Source: an uncultured Lentisphaeria bacterium (GTDB taxonomy: Bacteria > Verrucomicrobiota > Lentisphaeria > Oligosphaerales > Oligosphaeraceae). From it: a DNA stretch of 31,440 nt. Below the pieces are notes generated by a model. That model was not told where the DNA came from and made no database searches. It saw only the letters and a program-made list of their open reading frames with translations. The translations under genes and the position numbers were made by a program. The stretch is taken from contig CAKUJM010000032.1 in assembly GCA_934661755.1 (NCBI GenBank), forward strand, positions 1 through 31,440, in the 5' to 3' direction. Positions 1-8,260 of this stretch are shown in pieces (the first letter of the stretch is position 1; each line of letters begins with the position of its first letter).

Positions 1-140
1 ATAACGGTGGATAACGGTGGATAACGGTGGATAACGGTGGATAACGGTGGATAACGGTGGATAACGGTGGATAACGGTGGATAACGGCGGATAACGGTGG
101 ATAACGGTGGATAACGGAGGCAAACGGAGGCAAACGGAGG
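1..140. repeat. 10-bp tandem array, 14 units visible (left array)
   Basis: Fourteen head-to-tail 10-bp units are visible. Most read ATAACGGTGG; one reads ATAACGGCGG, one ATAACGGAGG and two CAAACGGAGG, with a degenerate ATAACAGGAG just after. The array touches the window edge, so its true length is unknown. On the minus strand, which is the coding strand of folK, the unit is CCGTT plus a 5-base spacer (TGCCT near the gene, then mostly ATCCA). Units nearest the gene differ most, and those at the edge are almost identical, which suggests recent slippage expansion. The same core recurs at the other end of the window. Confidence 0.97.
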
Positions 141-418
141 ATAACAGGAGCAGGGGGAGGGCAGGGCATCATATGCATCCGGCCAAATATGCAAAATTCC
201 AGTGATACGTTCTGCCAGCGGTTCTGGCGCGTGGGCTCATTCCGGAATACAATAGGAGTGCGCTGTGGATGCCGGGGAAAACAGGGGAATCCGCCATTGC
301 CATTGTCAAGGCATTTGCAGTGATTTCCGCACCGGGGATTGATTTGCCCTCATTATCCTTCCGTGCATCACCAGCGCGGTGTCGTCAAGATGCACGCATG
401 GCAGGTGACGCCAGCGGA
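141..418. other. Intergenic region downstream of folK
   Basis: I see no convincing gene in this 278-bp stretch. It holds a perfect 10-bp palindrome (ATTCCGGAAT, 239-248) and a small hairpin (GCCAG/CTGGC, 214-228) with no T-run on either side. Open frames here are read-through of the reverse strand of folK and have no plausible start site or recognisable product. No clear terminator follows folK. Confidence 0.5.
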
Positions 419-859
419 TCAGCTGCCGTCAGGCCACGGGTGGTTGTGTTCCGTCGGCATCGCCTCCATGGCCATCCGCAGCGGAATCTTCACAAAATCT
501 CTTTGTTGCCAGCGGGGATGCGGGAGGGTCAGCCGCGGGGTGTCGCGCTTGACGCCATTGCAGTCGATGATATCGATATCCAGTGTCCGGGAGTGCCAAT
601 GGGGATGGCTGGCGGGACGGCCGCATTGCACCTCGATCGCCTGGGCAAGATCCAGCAGTTGTTCCGGCTGTCCATCCCATTGGCCGATGATGACGATATT
701 GAGGAAATCGGGTGCGCCCTCCTCGCATCCGACCGCGGGATTGCGATATGGCGGCGATATTGAGGAGATCCGGAAGCCGCCCTGCCGTAGCATCGACTGC
801 GCCTTCTCGAAGGTCGCCGCGACATCGCCGAGATTGCCGCCGAGGCTCAGGATCACCAT
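419..859 (-). CDS. folK: 2-amino-4-hydroxy-6-hydroxymethyldihydropteridine pyrophosphokinase
   Basis: A 146-residue HPPK, which transfers pyrophosphate from ATP to 6-hydroxymethyl-7,8-dihydropterin in folate synthesis in the cytoplasm. Visible family features are the N-terminal LSLGGNLGD, the APDFLN motif (residues 49-54) and the signature RTLDIDIIDCNG (91-102), with the magnesium-binding aspartates D94 and D96. Length is slightly under the usual 155-165. The ATG overlaps the end of the upstream LD-carboxypeptidase gene by seven bases (ATGGTGA), so the two are probably translationally coupled. It is the last gene of the long minus-strand run. folP and folB are not nearby, so the pathway genes are scattered. 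Confidence 0.95.
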   Translation of the reverse strand: MVILSLGGNLGDVAATFEKAQSMLRQGGFRISSISPPYRNPAVGCEEGAPDFLNIVIIGQWDGQPEQLLDLAQAIEVQCGRPASHPHWHSRTLDIDIIDCNGVKRDTPRLTLPHPRWQQRDFVKIPLRMAMEAMPTEHNHPWPDGS

Positions 860-1749
860 AGCATCCGCACTCCGTTTCCGCTGATTTCAACAACCACGTC
901 TTCGGCGCCGACCGGCAGCGGGACTGACGGGTGGATGTGTCCGAAGTGGAGATCCCATGCCGCTGGCACTCCAGCGCCGTCGGCGTATTCATGGAGGATT
1001 TCCGGGATTTCATCGCCATCATCCGCGTCGGTGAATTTGCCGAAGACGATGGCGGCAATCCCGCCAAGGATTCCCGCCAGCCGCAATTGCCCCAGCATCC
1101 GGTCAATGGCATGGGCAGGTGCGTGCACATCCTCCAGGACTAGGATCGCTCCATGCAGATCCGGCAGATGGCCGGTTCCGATCAGGCTTTGCAGGATGGT
1201 GAGATTGGCCGGGACAAGCCGTCCCGCCGCGCGTCCGCATCGCAGTGGTCTGGCGCCGTGCCACGCCGGCAGCAGCTCCGTCGTGCGCCGGGGCAGCAGC
1301 AGCTTCTCCAGCGCGGCGCATTCCCTGTCGAATGCCTCCGGCTCGCTGAAGGCCAAGTCCCATCCGGAACACACCATCGGCCCATGAATCAACCGCCGTA
1401 CGCCATGGTGGCAGGCGGACAACAGCAGCGCGCAGACGTCGCTGTACCCGATGATCCAGGCACGGCTACGGCGCAATGCCGCAAAATCGACCAAATCGAG
1501 GATACGGAGGGCGCCATGTCCGCCGCGGGCGGCAAACAGCGCGTCCAGCGATTCATCGGCGGCCAGCGCATTGAATGCGTCGGCGCGTTCCTTGTCGGTG
1601 CCGGCCATGCGCCGGAACGGCAAAAAAGCCGGTCCTTCCACCAGCTTGATCCCGGCCTCGCGCATCGCGGCGGCGCCCGCCGAATAGCGAAGCGGATCCG
1701 GCATCGAGGAGATGGCAAATATTCCGGCCTTGGCAATCGGGAAGGGCAT
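853..1749 (-). CDS. LD-carboxypeptidase (LdcA/MccF family, S66)
   Basis: A 298-residue serine peptidase of the family that removes the terminal D-Ala from murein tetrapeptides during peptidoglycan recycling; the related MccF proteins cleave microcin C7-like compounds. The hallmarks are ARGGHGALRILD (74-85), the nucleophile elbow GYSD with S103, VLEDV with E206, IDRMLGQLRLAG (215-226) and FGHIHP with H271. These give the expected Ser-Glu-His triad. The open frame extends 31 codons further upstream into pyrC, but I chose the ATG at 1749: it lies 14 bases after the pyrC stop and gives the usual start (a short lead into the first beta strand, AGIFAISS). There is no signal peptide, as expected for the cytoplasmic LdcA type. 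No strong ribosome-binding site is seen, so coupling to pyrC is likely. Confidence 0.93.
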   Translation of the reverse strand: MPFPIAKAGIFAISSMPDPLRYSAGAAAMREAGIKLVEGPAFLPFRRMAGTDKERADAFNALAADESLDALFAARGGHGALRILDLVDFAALRRSRAWIIGYSDVCALLLSACHHGVRRLIHGPMVCSGWDLAFSEPEAFDRECAALEKLLLPRRTTELLPAWHGARPLRCGRAAGRLVPANLTILQSLIGTGHLPDLHGAILVLEDVHAPAHAIDRMLGQLRLAGILGGIAAIVFGKFTDADDGDEIPEILHEYADGAGVPAAWDLHFGHIHPSVPLPVGAEDVVVEISGNGVRMLW

Positions 1750-1763
1750 GATTGCAGCGGGCT

Positions 1764-2777
1764 TTACGCGGACACGATTTTTGCGGTGGTCACATAGCCG
1801 TCCCAGGGGCAGTTGCGGGCGCGGCAGCGCCAGGTGCGGCAATCGATGACATCATGGCATTCCAATAGCGCCTCGAAGCATCCCGTCGGCGGCTGGATGC
1901 CGAGGATTTCGGCGGGGCCGTCGATGAAGCGCCTCAGCAAGTCGTCGAGGGTCATCATGCCGCTGCTCACCAGCAGGGTATAGGCGACGGGGAAGGCGGC
2001 CTCCAGCCCGACGATGCCGTTGGGCGATTGTCCGGCCGGCAGGGCTTTTTCTTCGGCGGCGTGCGGCGCGTGGTCGGTGGCGATTGCGCTGATTATGCCG
2101 CTGGCCACGGCGGAGAGCAGCGCCTGGCGGTCGGTCTCGTCGCGCAATGGCGGCGCCATCCGGGCGTTGCCGCCCCATTTTTCGACGGCGTTGCGGGTGA
2201 ATGCGAGGTGGTGCGGGGTGGCTTCTCCGGTGACGCCCAGGCCGTCCCGGCGTGCCGCCGCCAGCAGTTCGACGCTTTCGCGGGTCGAGAGGTGCTGGAG
2301 ATGGATCCGCACTCCAGTCTCGCGGGCCAATTCCAGATCGCGCGTGGCGAAATCGATTTCACCCCGGCGCGAGCATGCGGGATCCTCGCAATGGTCGATC
2401 AGCAGCAGGCCCGACTGGGCGGCACGCCAGGCGACCTCGCGCATTACGCCGGGATCCTGCGGAGTGGTGCCGTCGTCGGACAATGCGATGACGCCTGCGG
2501 CCTTGAGGGCGTCGGCATCCACGGGGGTGCGTCCGTCGCGGCCGGTTGTCATGGCCGCGCACTGAATCACCGGGATGGCGGCCTTTTGCGCCAGCAGTGA
2601 CTGCACATGGAGAAAATTCTCCGGGGAATCCACGGCCGGGGTGGTGTTGGGCATGGCGACTGCCAGCCCGAATCCGCCGGCCTTGGCGGATGCCGTCTCG
2701 CCGGCGATATCGCCCTTATGGGTCTGTCCCGGCTCCCGCAGGTGGACATGCAGATCTATCAGTCGTGGCAGTTGCAT
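1764..2777 (-). CDS. pyrC: Dihydroorotase, compact form
   Basis: A 337-residue amidohydrolase that cyclises N-carbamoyl-aspartate to dihydroorotate in pyrimidine synthesis. Metal and substrate motifs are all present: HVHLREPG (H10, H12), AMPNTTP (41-47), D101/D102, H129, H162, and ATDHAPH with D235. Ordinary bacterial class I enzymes are about 420 residues and carry some 50 residues before the HxH motif. Here the protein starts directly at LPRLIDLHVHLREPG, a domain layout close to the dihydroorotase part of eukaryotic CAD. The C-terminal ARNCPWDGY corresponds to the family's N-T-P-F-D-G motif, so that end is intact but shortened. The ATG lies inside the end of the upstream gene (19-base overlap). 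I read it as functional, but a partner-dependent or inactive form cannot be excluded. Confidence 0.9.
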   Translation of the reverse strand: MQLPRLIDLHVHLREPGQTHKGDIAGETASAKAGGFGLAVAMPNTTPAVDSPENFLHVQSLLAQKAAIPVIQCAAMTTGRDGRTPVDADALKAAGVIALSDDGTTPQDPGVMREVAWRAAQSGLLLIDHCEDPACSRRGEIDFATRDLELARETGVRIHLQHLSTRESVELLAAARRDGLGVTGEATPHHLAFTRNAVEKWGGNARMAPPLRDETDRQALLSAVASGIISAIATDHAPHAAEEKALPAGQSPNGIVGLEAAFPVAYTLLVSSGMMTLDDLLRRFIDGPAEILGIQPPTGCFEALLECHDVIDCRTWRCRARNCPWDGYVTTAKIVSA

Positions 2778-3706
2778 GGCGTGTCGTCAGATTCAGGAAA
2801 ACGATGGCGGAGGATTTGCCAGCGCAGGGATGTCCGGGCATAGCCTGCGAGCAGTGCGTCGGCATCTGCGGTATGCGCCAGCTGTTCGATTTCATCGTCG
2901 GTCGCATGGAAGAGCGCGGCGTTGGCGGCCCGCAGGTCGCCGTGGAAGTGGTGCAGCAGCGCCCTTCGCGCATGACGCACCGTCCGGAGCATGGCGGCCA
3001 GCCGCAGTGCCAGGAAGGCGAATACCGCGCCCATGACTGCCCAGCCGATCCAGGCGGGGAGGCCGGGCAGGGCCCATGACCGCGCCAGCTGGTAGGCGAA
3101 TTGGAAAAGCGCGGCGCCGAGGAACAGGAACACGTCGCCCTGGGAACGGAAGACGCCGCCGGCGATCCGCCGGAATGCGCTGGTGGCGGTCTGGTAGGCG
3201 ATCAGCTCCTCGTATTTTTGCGACTGCACGCCCACCCGGGCGACATGGCAGAGCTCGTGCGCCAGCAGTTCGTCACGCTGATAGAAGAGCCAGCGCTTGC
3301 GGGTCTTGAAGCTATGCCGGATGATGAACAGCGCAAAGAACTCGGGGAAGAAATAATAGGCGCATCCGCCGAAGAGGCCGCTGAATCGCGGATTGAGGAA
3401 GAACCCCGGCACCCAGTCGCACCGGAAGCCATAGAGGGCGTCGGTGCGGTTGCAGGGCTCCTCGAAAACCGCCTCCGGGATTTGCGCATCACGGTCAACC
3501 GTCACATCCTCGACGGTGAATTCGCCCTTTTGCTGCAATGCCGACTCCATCTGGGCGAGGTTCCGGTTCAGCTCAGTGAGGCGCGCGGCGAATCCGGCCG
3601 CATCCTCCTCCGGCGCCGGCGTCAGCCCACGGGCGTCCAGCCGGGAGAGCGCCTCCATGTCGCCGGCGGCGGCCATGGCGATGACTTTGGGGGGAATCTG
3701 CGGCAT
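2759..3706 (-). CDS. Membrane protein with HExxH zinc-peptidase-like motif
   Basis: A 315-residue protein that I cannot assign to a named family. The N-terminal third is polar and possibly coiled-coil (residues about 35-60). A hydrophobic stretch (109-130) is followed by HELCH (150-154) and then KYEELIAY with E166/E167. An HExxH with a glutamate about 12-15 residues on is the layout of gluzincin-type zinc peptidases. Two further hydrophobic segments (about 193-207 and 218-240) suggest membrane anchoring, and the C-terminus ends CNCHD. Proteins with a similar HE-x-x-H-x-A-R...EE pattern occur, to my recollection, in Chlamydiae and relatives. The gene lies 39 bases after the esterase gene and overlaps pyrC. 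Substrate unknown. The ATG has no visible ribosome-binding site; a second ATG at codon 11 is possible. Confidence 0.75.
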   Translation of the reverse strand: MPQIPPKVIAMAAAGDMEALSRLDARGLTPAPEEDAAGFAARLTELNRNLAQMESALQQKGEFTVEDVTVDRDAQIPEAVFEEPCNRTDALYGFRCDWVPGFFLNPRFSGLFGGCAYYFFPEFFALFIIRHSFKTRKRWLFYQRDELLAHELCHVARVGVQSQKYEELIAYQTATSAFRRIAGGVFRSQGDVFLFLGAALFQFAYQLARSWALPGLPAWIGWAVMGAVFAFLALRLAAMLRTVRHARRALLHHFHGDLRAANAALFHATDDEIEQLAHTADADALLAGYARTSLRWQILRHRFPESDDTPCNCHD

Positions 3707-3745
3707 TGGCGTATTGCGGTGTCAGCGGTGTCGGTCGGCGTCGTG

Positions 3746-4546
3746 CTAGACCAGGCTCAGGAATTGCAGGCACTCGCGGGTCCAGGGGTGGTTTTCCGCC
3801 AGGCCGATCCCGTGGTTGCAGCGGTCGTAGAGGTGCAGCTGGAAGGGGATGCCCAATTGGCGCAGTCGCAGCGCGTAGTGGATGCTGTTTTCGCAGGGGA
3901 CGCCGGTGTCCGGCGTGGTATGCCAGATGAATGCCGGCGGGGTATTGGCGTCGGCCGACAGCTCCATTGAGACATGCCGCCGCAGCTGTTCGGATGCGCC
4001 GTCGGGGAGGATTTGCGCCACGCATGAGTGCGACCACGGGGCCACGGTGGAGATCACCGGATAGCACAGGATGGAGAAGTCGGGGCGTCCAAGGCCGGCC
4101 TGGCCGGGCTCGGACGGCTGGCGGTGGCCCTCTTCGTGCAAAGTCGCGCACATTGCCGCCAGATGGCCGCCGGCGCTGGATCCCATCACACCGATCTTAT
4201 GCGGGTCAATGCCAAACTCGTCGGCGCTGGCGCGGACCAGGCGCACTGCCCGGGCGGCGTCCGAGAGCATCGCCTGCCAGTGGAAACCATTGACGGCCAG
4301 GCGGTAATTGACCACAAACGCGGTGTATCCATGATCGCGGAGCCATTCGGCGTAGGCTGCGCCCTCATGCGGCGCCAATACGCAGTAGCCGCCGCCGGGG
4401 TAGACCACCACGGCCTTGCCATTGCGCTTCCAGTCCAGCGGACGGTAGGCGCGGATGGTAGGCCAGGTGGCCGGATCCAGATGCCCCTCGCAGAATGGCG
4501 GTTCGCCATCCCATAGCATTGCTTCCTTGTCGGCGGGGATGTTCAT
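3746..4546 (-). CDS. Alpha/beta-hydrolase, probable carbohydrate esterase
   Basis: A 266-residue alpha/beta-hydrolase of the acetyl-xylan/feruloyl-esterase-like group, often annotated as xylanase-associated lipase/esterase. YPGGGYC (49-55) supplies the oxyanion hole, GSSAGGH the nucleophile S124, and the probable acid and base are D213 (TPDTGVP) and H245 (CNHGIG). There is no signal peptide, so it would act inside the cell, probably deacylating imported sugars. A good ribosome-binding site (GGAGAG, nine bases upstream) supports the ATG. It is an odd member of a housekeeping run, lying 46 bases after argS and 39 before the HExxH protein. The exact ester substrate cannot be read from sequence. 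Confidence 0.88.
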   Translation of the reverse strand: MNIPADKEAMLWDGEPPFCEGHLDPATWPTIRAYRPLDWKRNGKAVVVYPGGGYCVLAPHEGAAYAEWLRDHGYTAFVVNYRLAVNGFHWQAMLSDAARAVRLVRASADEFGIDPHKIGVMGSSAGGHLAAMCATLHEEGHRQPSEPGQAGLGRPDFSILCYPVISTVAPWSHSCVAQILPDGASEQLRRHVSMELSADANTPPAFIWHTTPDTGVPCENSIHYALRLRQLGIPFQLHLYDRCNHGIGLAENHPWTRECLQFLSLV

Positions 4547-4592
4547 TTTTTTTGCTCTCCTTCCAGAAAACCATCCGGTGCGCCACCACCGG

Positions 4593-6389
4593 TCACATGC
4601 TCTCCAGGGTGTCGATGGTCATGGCGTGGAGGCCATCGCCGATGATGTCGCGCACCGTCCGGCAGAGGGCGATCCGGGCGCGCCGCAATTGGCCGTCGCC
4701 GGCGTTCTTCACCGGGCAATGGTTGTAGAATGCGCTGAAGTCCTTGGCCAGATCAAGCAGATATGCCGCCAGCACCGATGAATCCAGGTCGTTGGCGGCC
4801 TTTTGGACGGCGTCGGCGTATTTGGCGCAGCGCAGCGCCAGGCGGCGTTCCGATGGCTCCCGCAGCAGCGCCCAGTCGACGGGGCCATCGCCATTGGCGG
4901 CCTTCGACAGCTCCGGTTGCCGCAGCATGGAGGCGATCCGGGCGTAGGCGTAGAGCACATACGGGCCGGTGTCGCCCTCGAACTTGATGGCGGCATTGGG
5001 GTCGAACATGATGGTGGTGCGCGGCGAGACCTTCAGCAGCATGAACTTAAGCGCAGCCATGGAGATGACTGCGGCGCGCTGCTCCAGATCCGCCGGGGCG
5101 GCGGCGCCCTCCGGGACGCGTGACAGCGTGGCCTCGCGGGCCAGCGCCGCCATTTCGTCGAAGAGGTCGTCGGCGTCGACCACGGTCCCCTCGCGTGACT
5201 TCATTTTCCCGCTGGGGAGATTGACCATGCCGTAGGCCATGTGGGTGAGATGCTCGGCCCATGGATACCCCAGCGCCTTGAGGATGCTGAACAGCACCTT
5301 GAAGTGGTAGATCTGCTCGTCGCCGACGACCCAGATCTGCTGGTCGGGTTCATAGTCGCGCTGTTTGAGCAGGGTGGTGCCGATGTCCTGGGTGATGTAG
5401 ACGCTGGTGCCGTCGGATCTCAGCACGACCTTGGTTCCCAGCGACGGGTCCTTGAAGTCGATGATGGTGGCGCCGTCCGCGCGCCTGGTGAAGACGCCGC
5501 GCGCCAATCCGTCGGCGATGATGTCCTTTCCCAGCTTGTAGGTCTGGCTTTCCAGGTAGAGGTGGTCGAATTTGATCCCCATCCTCGCGTAGGTCTGGGC
5601 GAATCCGTCGAACACCCACGCATTCATCTTCCGCCACAGCTCCCGCACTTCGGGCACCCCGGCTTCCCAGTCCTGGAGCATTTTGGCGGTGGCCTGGCCG
5701 ATTTCCGTCTTGAGGAAGAGCGCGTCCTTGTCCTCGGCGGCCAATTCCGGATGGGCCTTGCGAAGCTCGTCGAGCTGCCTGGTCAGCTCCTGGTTGTAGC
5801 GCACATAGAAGTCACCGACCAGGTGGTCGCCCTTCCTGCCGGCCGATTCCGGGGTGGCGCCATTGCCGAATCGCTGGTAGGCGATCATCGACTTGCAGAT
5901 GTGGATGCCGCGGTCATTGATCAGATTGACTTGCACGACCTGATGGCCGGCGCGCTTGAGGATGGCCGCGGTGCACATTCCGATGGCGTTGTTGCGGACA
6001 TGCCCCAGGTGCTGCGGCTTGTTGGTGTTCGGCGCCGAGAACTCGATCAGGATCTTCCGCCGGCGCTCTTCCGGCAGGGCCACTGACGAGAGCAGCGCGG
6101 CTTCGTCCGCCACGGTGTCGCGCATGAGCGCCGACGGCTTCAGCGTGATGTTGATGAAGGCCTTGGCGACTTGCGCCGATGCGACATCCGGGTGCGTCCC
6201 CAGAAATTGCGCGGCCTTTTCAGCCAATTGCATCGGATTGGCGCGCAGTGGCCTGGCCAGCGGGAAGCACGAGATGGTGACATCGCCGTCGAATCCGGCG
6301 GGGCATAGTTCGGCCGACGGCATCGGCGCGCTGTCGCCAAAATTTTCGCAAAGCCAACTATGCAGCGAGTCAATGAACTGGAATTTCAT
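4593..6389 (-). CDS. argS: Arginine--tRNA ligase
   Basis: A 598-residue class I aminoacyl-tRNA synthetase charging tRNA-Arg. An N-terminal additional domain (residues about 1-100) precedes the catalytic core, which carries FSAPNTNKPQHLGH with the HIGH-type HLGH (127-130). The KMSKS-type loop is KMKSREGT (395-402). The C-terminal anticodon-binding helical domain ends at TLESM. I chose the ATG at 6389, 26 bases after hisD. An in-frame TTG at 6419 overlaps the hisD stop as TTGA and would add ten residues. Neither start has a clear ribosome-binding site, so translation probably depends on hisD. Length and motifs are normal for the family. Confidence 0.97.
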   Translation of the reverse strand: MKFQFIDSLHSWLCENFGDSAPMPSAELCPAGFDGDVTISCFPLARPLRANPMQLAEKAAQFLGTHPDVASAQVAKAFINITLKPSALMRDTVADEAALLSSVALPEERRRKILIEFSAPNTNKPQHLGHVRNNAIGMCTAAILKRAGHQVVQVNLINDRGIHICKSMIAYQRFGNGATPESAGRKGDHLVGDFYVRYNQELTRQLDELRKAHPELAAEDKDALFLKTEIGQATAKMLQDWEAGVPEVRELWRKMNAWVFDGFAQTYARMGIKFDHLYLESQTYKLGKDIIADGLARGVFTRRADGATIIDFKDPSLGTKVVLRSDGTSVYITQDIGTTLLKQRDYEPDQQIWVVGDEQIYHFKVLFSILKALGYPWAEHLTHMAYGMVNLPSGKMKSREGTVVDADDLFDEMAALAREATLSRVPEGAAAPADLEQRAAVISMAALKFMLLKVSPRTTIMFDPNAAIKFEGDTGPYVLYAYARIASMLRQPELSKAANGDGPVDWALLREPSERRLALRCAKYADAVQKAANDLDSSVLAAYLLDLAKDFSAFYNHCPVKNAGDGQLRRARIALCRTVRDIIGDGLHAMTIDTLESM

Positions 6390-6415
6390 GATCGGAAGGG
6401 GGGTGTTGATTTTTT

Positions 6416-7732
6416 TCAAATGCGGCCGCCGGCCGCTTCCGCGCCATCCCGCCGGATGGTGCCGGAACGTCCATGGCCGTCCAGTCCCTCGCAGGCGGCG
6501 AATTGCTCCAGCGCCGGCAATTCCTTCTCCAGCGCCTCATGGCCGTACTTTACCAGCGAGGTCCGCCGGAAGAATGAGTCCGCAGTCAGTCCGTTGAAGT
6601 ACTTCCCGGTGCCGCCGGTCGGCAGCACGTGGCTTGGTCCGGCGATGAAGTCGCCCACGGGCTCCGGCGTCCAATCGCCGATGAAGATTGCGCCCGCGGC
6701 CTTGATCTGCGGCGCCAGCGCCTCCGGGTTGGCCACATGCAGCTCGAGATGTTCCGGCGCGTACTTGCCGGCGATCCGCGCCGCTTCCTCCAGATCACGG
6801 GCTTCGACCAGGAAGACGCCGTTTTCCAGAACCTTCGGAATGCAGAACTGCCGCTTGAGCATGGCGGATTGCCGCAGCACTTCGCGTTCGGTGCGGCGGA
6901 GGAGTTCCCGGGAGGTGCTCACCAGCACCGCCTGCTCCCGTCCGGAGCCGTGCTCGGCCTGCGCCAGGATGTCGGCGGCAATGAAGGCGGGATTGGCGTT
7001 GTCGTCGGCGATTATCATCACCTCGGAGGGTCCGGCCACCAAATCCAGGGCGACGCTGCCGTAGACCCGTCGTTTGGCGGCGGCGACAAATGCATTGCCC
7101 GGACCGCAGATCTTCTCCACTTGCGGAATCGACGCCGTGCCATAGGCCATGGCGCCGATGGCGTACACTCCGCCCAGCCGATAGACCGCCGTGGCGCCGG
7201 CTTTGCGGCAGGCATAAAGAATCGCCGGATTCACGCTCCCGTCCGCCGCCGGCGGTGTGCAGACGATGATCTGCGGCACGCCGGCCACCGCGGCCAGCGT
7301 GACAGTGTGGCATACCGTTGAAATCAGCGGCGCGGTCCCCCCCGGGACATAGCATCCCACCCGGTCGAGCGGGTGGAATTGCTCGCCCAGGACCACCCCC
7401 GGGCGGGGGGAATAGCTCCAGTCCTGCGGCAGCCGCCGGCGGGAGAAATCGCGGATATTCCCCACTGCCAGATCGATCGCGTCACGGGTCCGGGCGCAAA
7501 TCCGCGATGCGGCGGCGTCCATCTCCGCCGCGGACACCGCAAATTGCTCCGGCGTCAGCGACACATGGTCGAATCTTGCGGCATATTCCACCAATGCGGT
7601 GTCGCCGCGGGCGGCGACATCATCCAGGATGGCGGCGGCGGCCTCCTCGATTTCCGGACTGAAAGCCGCACGCCTCAGCATCGCGCCAAGCTGTGACTCA
7701 AAATCCGCTTCATTCCGGTAGAGAATCTTCAT
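6416..7732 (-). CDS. hisD: Histidinol dehydrogenase
   Basis: A 438-residue NAD-dependent enzyme for the last two steps of histidine synthesis (L-histidinol to L-histidine). Family blocks visible are GCYVPGGTAPLIST, KICGPGNAFVAAAK, the stretch from AGPSEVMIIADD through LAQAEHGSG with zinc-binding Gln and His, and PEPVGDFIAGPSHVLPTGGT with a zinc-binding Asp. FRRTSLVKYG follows near the C-terminus, with a later conserved His in GHGRSGT. The ATG lies 39 bases after the small upstream gene. No other his genes are nearby. The C-terminal GAEAAGGRI extends slightly past the usual end. Confidence 0.97.
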   Translation of the reverse strand: MKILYRNEADFESQLGAMLRRAAFSPEIEEAAAAILDDVAARGDTALVEYAARFDHVSLTPEQFAVSAAEMDAAASRICARTRDAIDLAVGNIRDFSRRRLPQDWSYSPRPGVVLGEQFHPLDRVGCYVPGGTAPLISTVCHTVTLAAVAGVPQIIVCTPPAADGSVNPAILYACRKAGATAVYRLGGVYAIGAMAYGTASIPQVEKICGPGNAFVAAAKRRVYGSVALDLVAGPSEVMIIADDNANPAFIAADILAQAEHGSGREQAVLVSTSRELLRRTEREVLRQSAMLKRQFCIPKVLENGVFLVEARDLEEAARIAGKYAPEHLELHVANPEALAPQIKAAGAIFIGDWTPEPVGDFIAGPSHVLPTGGTGKYFNGLTADSFFRRTSLVKYGHEALEKELPALEQFAACEGLDGHGRSGTIRRDGAEAAGGRI

Positions 7733-7771
7733 GGGGCAGGGTAGTGGAAGCAGTGGGTGGAGTGTAAAAAG

Positions 7772-8110
7772 TCAGGATATTATGGGGCCGCATCCCCCGC
7801 AGTCACAGCCGCCGTCATCGCGGTGATCGCCGGGGTCGTCAAAAAGCCGGATGTTGTCGCCGACCTTCACCATGCAATAGAACTCGGCGTCCTTGAGCAG
7901 TCCGGTGCCGTCGTTGGGGGCGACGGTCGGCAGGGCGCTGGCGGGGACCGTGAATATGCTGCCCTGCGGCGACATCAGATGCAGATGGCCCTCCTCCAGG
8001 TGTGCGCGTCCGCGCAGGCATCGGCACTGGACCCGCCCGGAGGCATGGTCAATCACCTTGACGAATACCACGCAGAATCGCCGTCCTTCAAGATATTCGA
8101 GGTTGTACAT
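7772..8110 (-). CDS. Small hypothetical protein with Cys-rich C-terminus
   Basis: A 112-residue protein of unknown function. The frame is open upstream to 8233, but that part reads through a terminator-like hairpin, so the ATG at 8110 (MYNLEYLEGRRF) is the better start. The body is predicted beta-rich, with repeated hydrophobic strands (CVVFVKVID, GHLHLMSP, GSIFTVP, FYCMVKVGDNIRLF). It ends in an Asp/Cys/Gly-rich tail (CDCGGCG) that could bind a metal. No ribosome-binding site is seen. It sits 39 bases before hisD and likely belongs to the same transcript. It has no recognisable homologue from memory; the domain idea is inference. Confidence 0.6.
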   Translation of the reverse strand: MYNLEYLEGRRFCVVFVKVIDHASGRVQCRCLRGRAHLEEGHLHLMSPQGSIFTVPASALPTVAPNDGTGLLKDAEFYCMVKVGDNIRLFDDPGDHRDDGGCDCGGCGPIIS

Positions 8111-8137
8111 GGCGCGGTCGCGGTTGCGGGGCAAAGC

Positions 8138-8180
8138 AAAAGAGCCGGCCTGGGCAAGGCGTTGCTGCACAGGTCGGCTC
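8138..8180 (-). terminator. Hairpin with T-run after pckG (distal)
   Basis: On the minus strand, arms GAGCCGACCTG and CAGGCCGGCTC pair over 11 bp with one G-T wobble around a 17-base loop, followed directly by TTTT. This is the form of a rho-independent terminator. It lies between pckG and the small Cys-rich gene and would separate their transcripts or attenuate read-through. Confidence 0.6.
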
Positions 8181-8260
8181 GAACTCATGCCGAGCTGGGC
8201 TGTAAACCAGGGCGCCGGCCCCGTAAATCCCATGGCCTTCGCGCCTTCCTGGCCAGCTGG

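Noticed and set aside
1..140. CRISPR array
   Set aside because: Units are only 10 bp and lack long unique spacers; no cas genes are present. The same applies to 31121-31260.
141..418. A small gene or tRNA downstream of folK
   Set aside because: No tRNA-like cloverleaf, no credible start with a ribosome-binding site and no recognisable product.
1764..2777. pyrC as a truncated pseudogene
   Set aside because: All metal ligands and the C-terminal motif remain, and the size fits the CAD dihydroorotase domain; no frameshift is seen.
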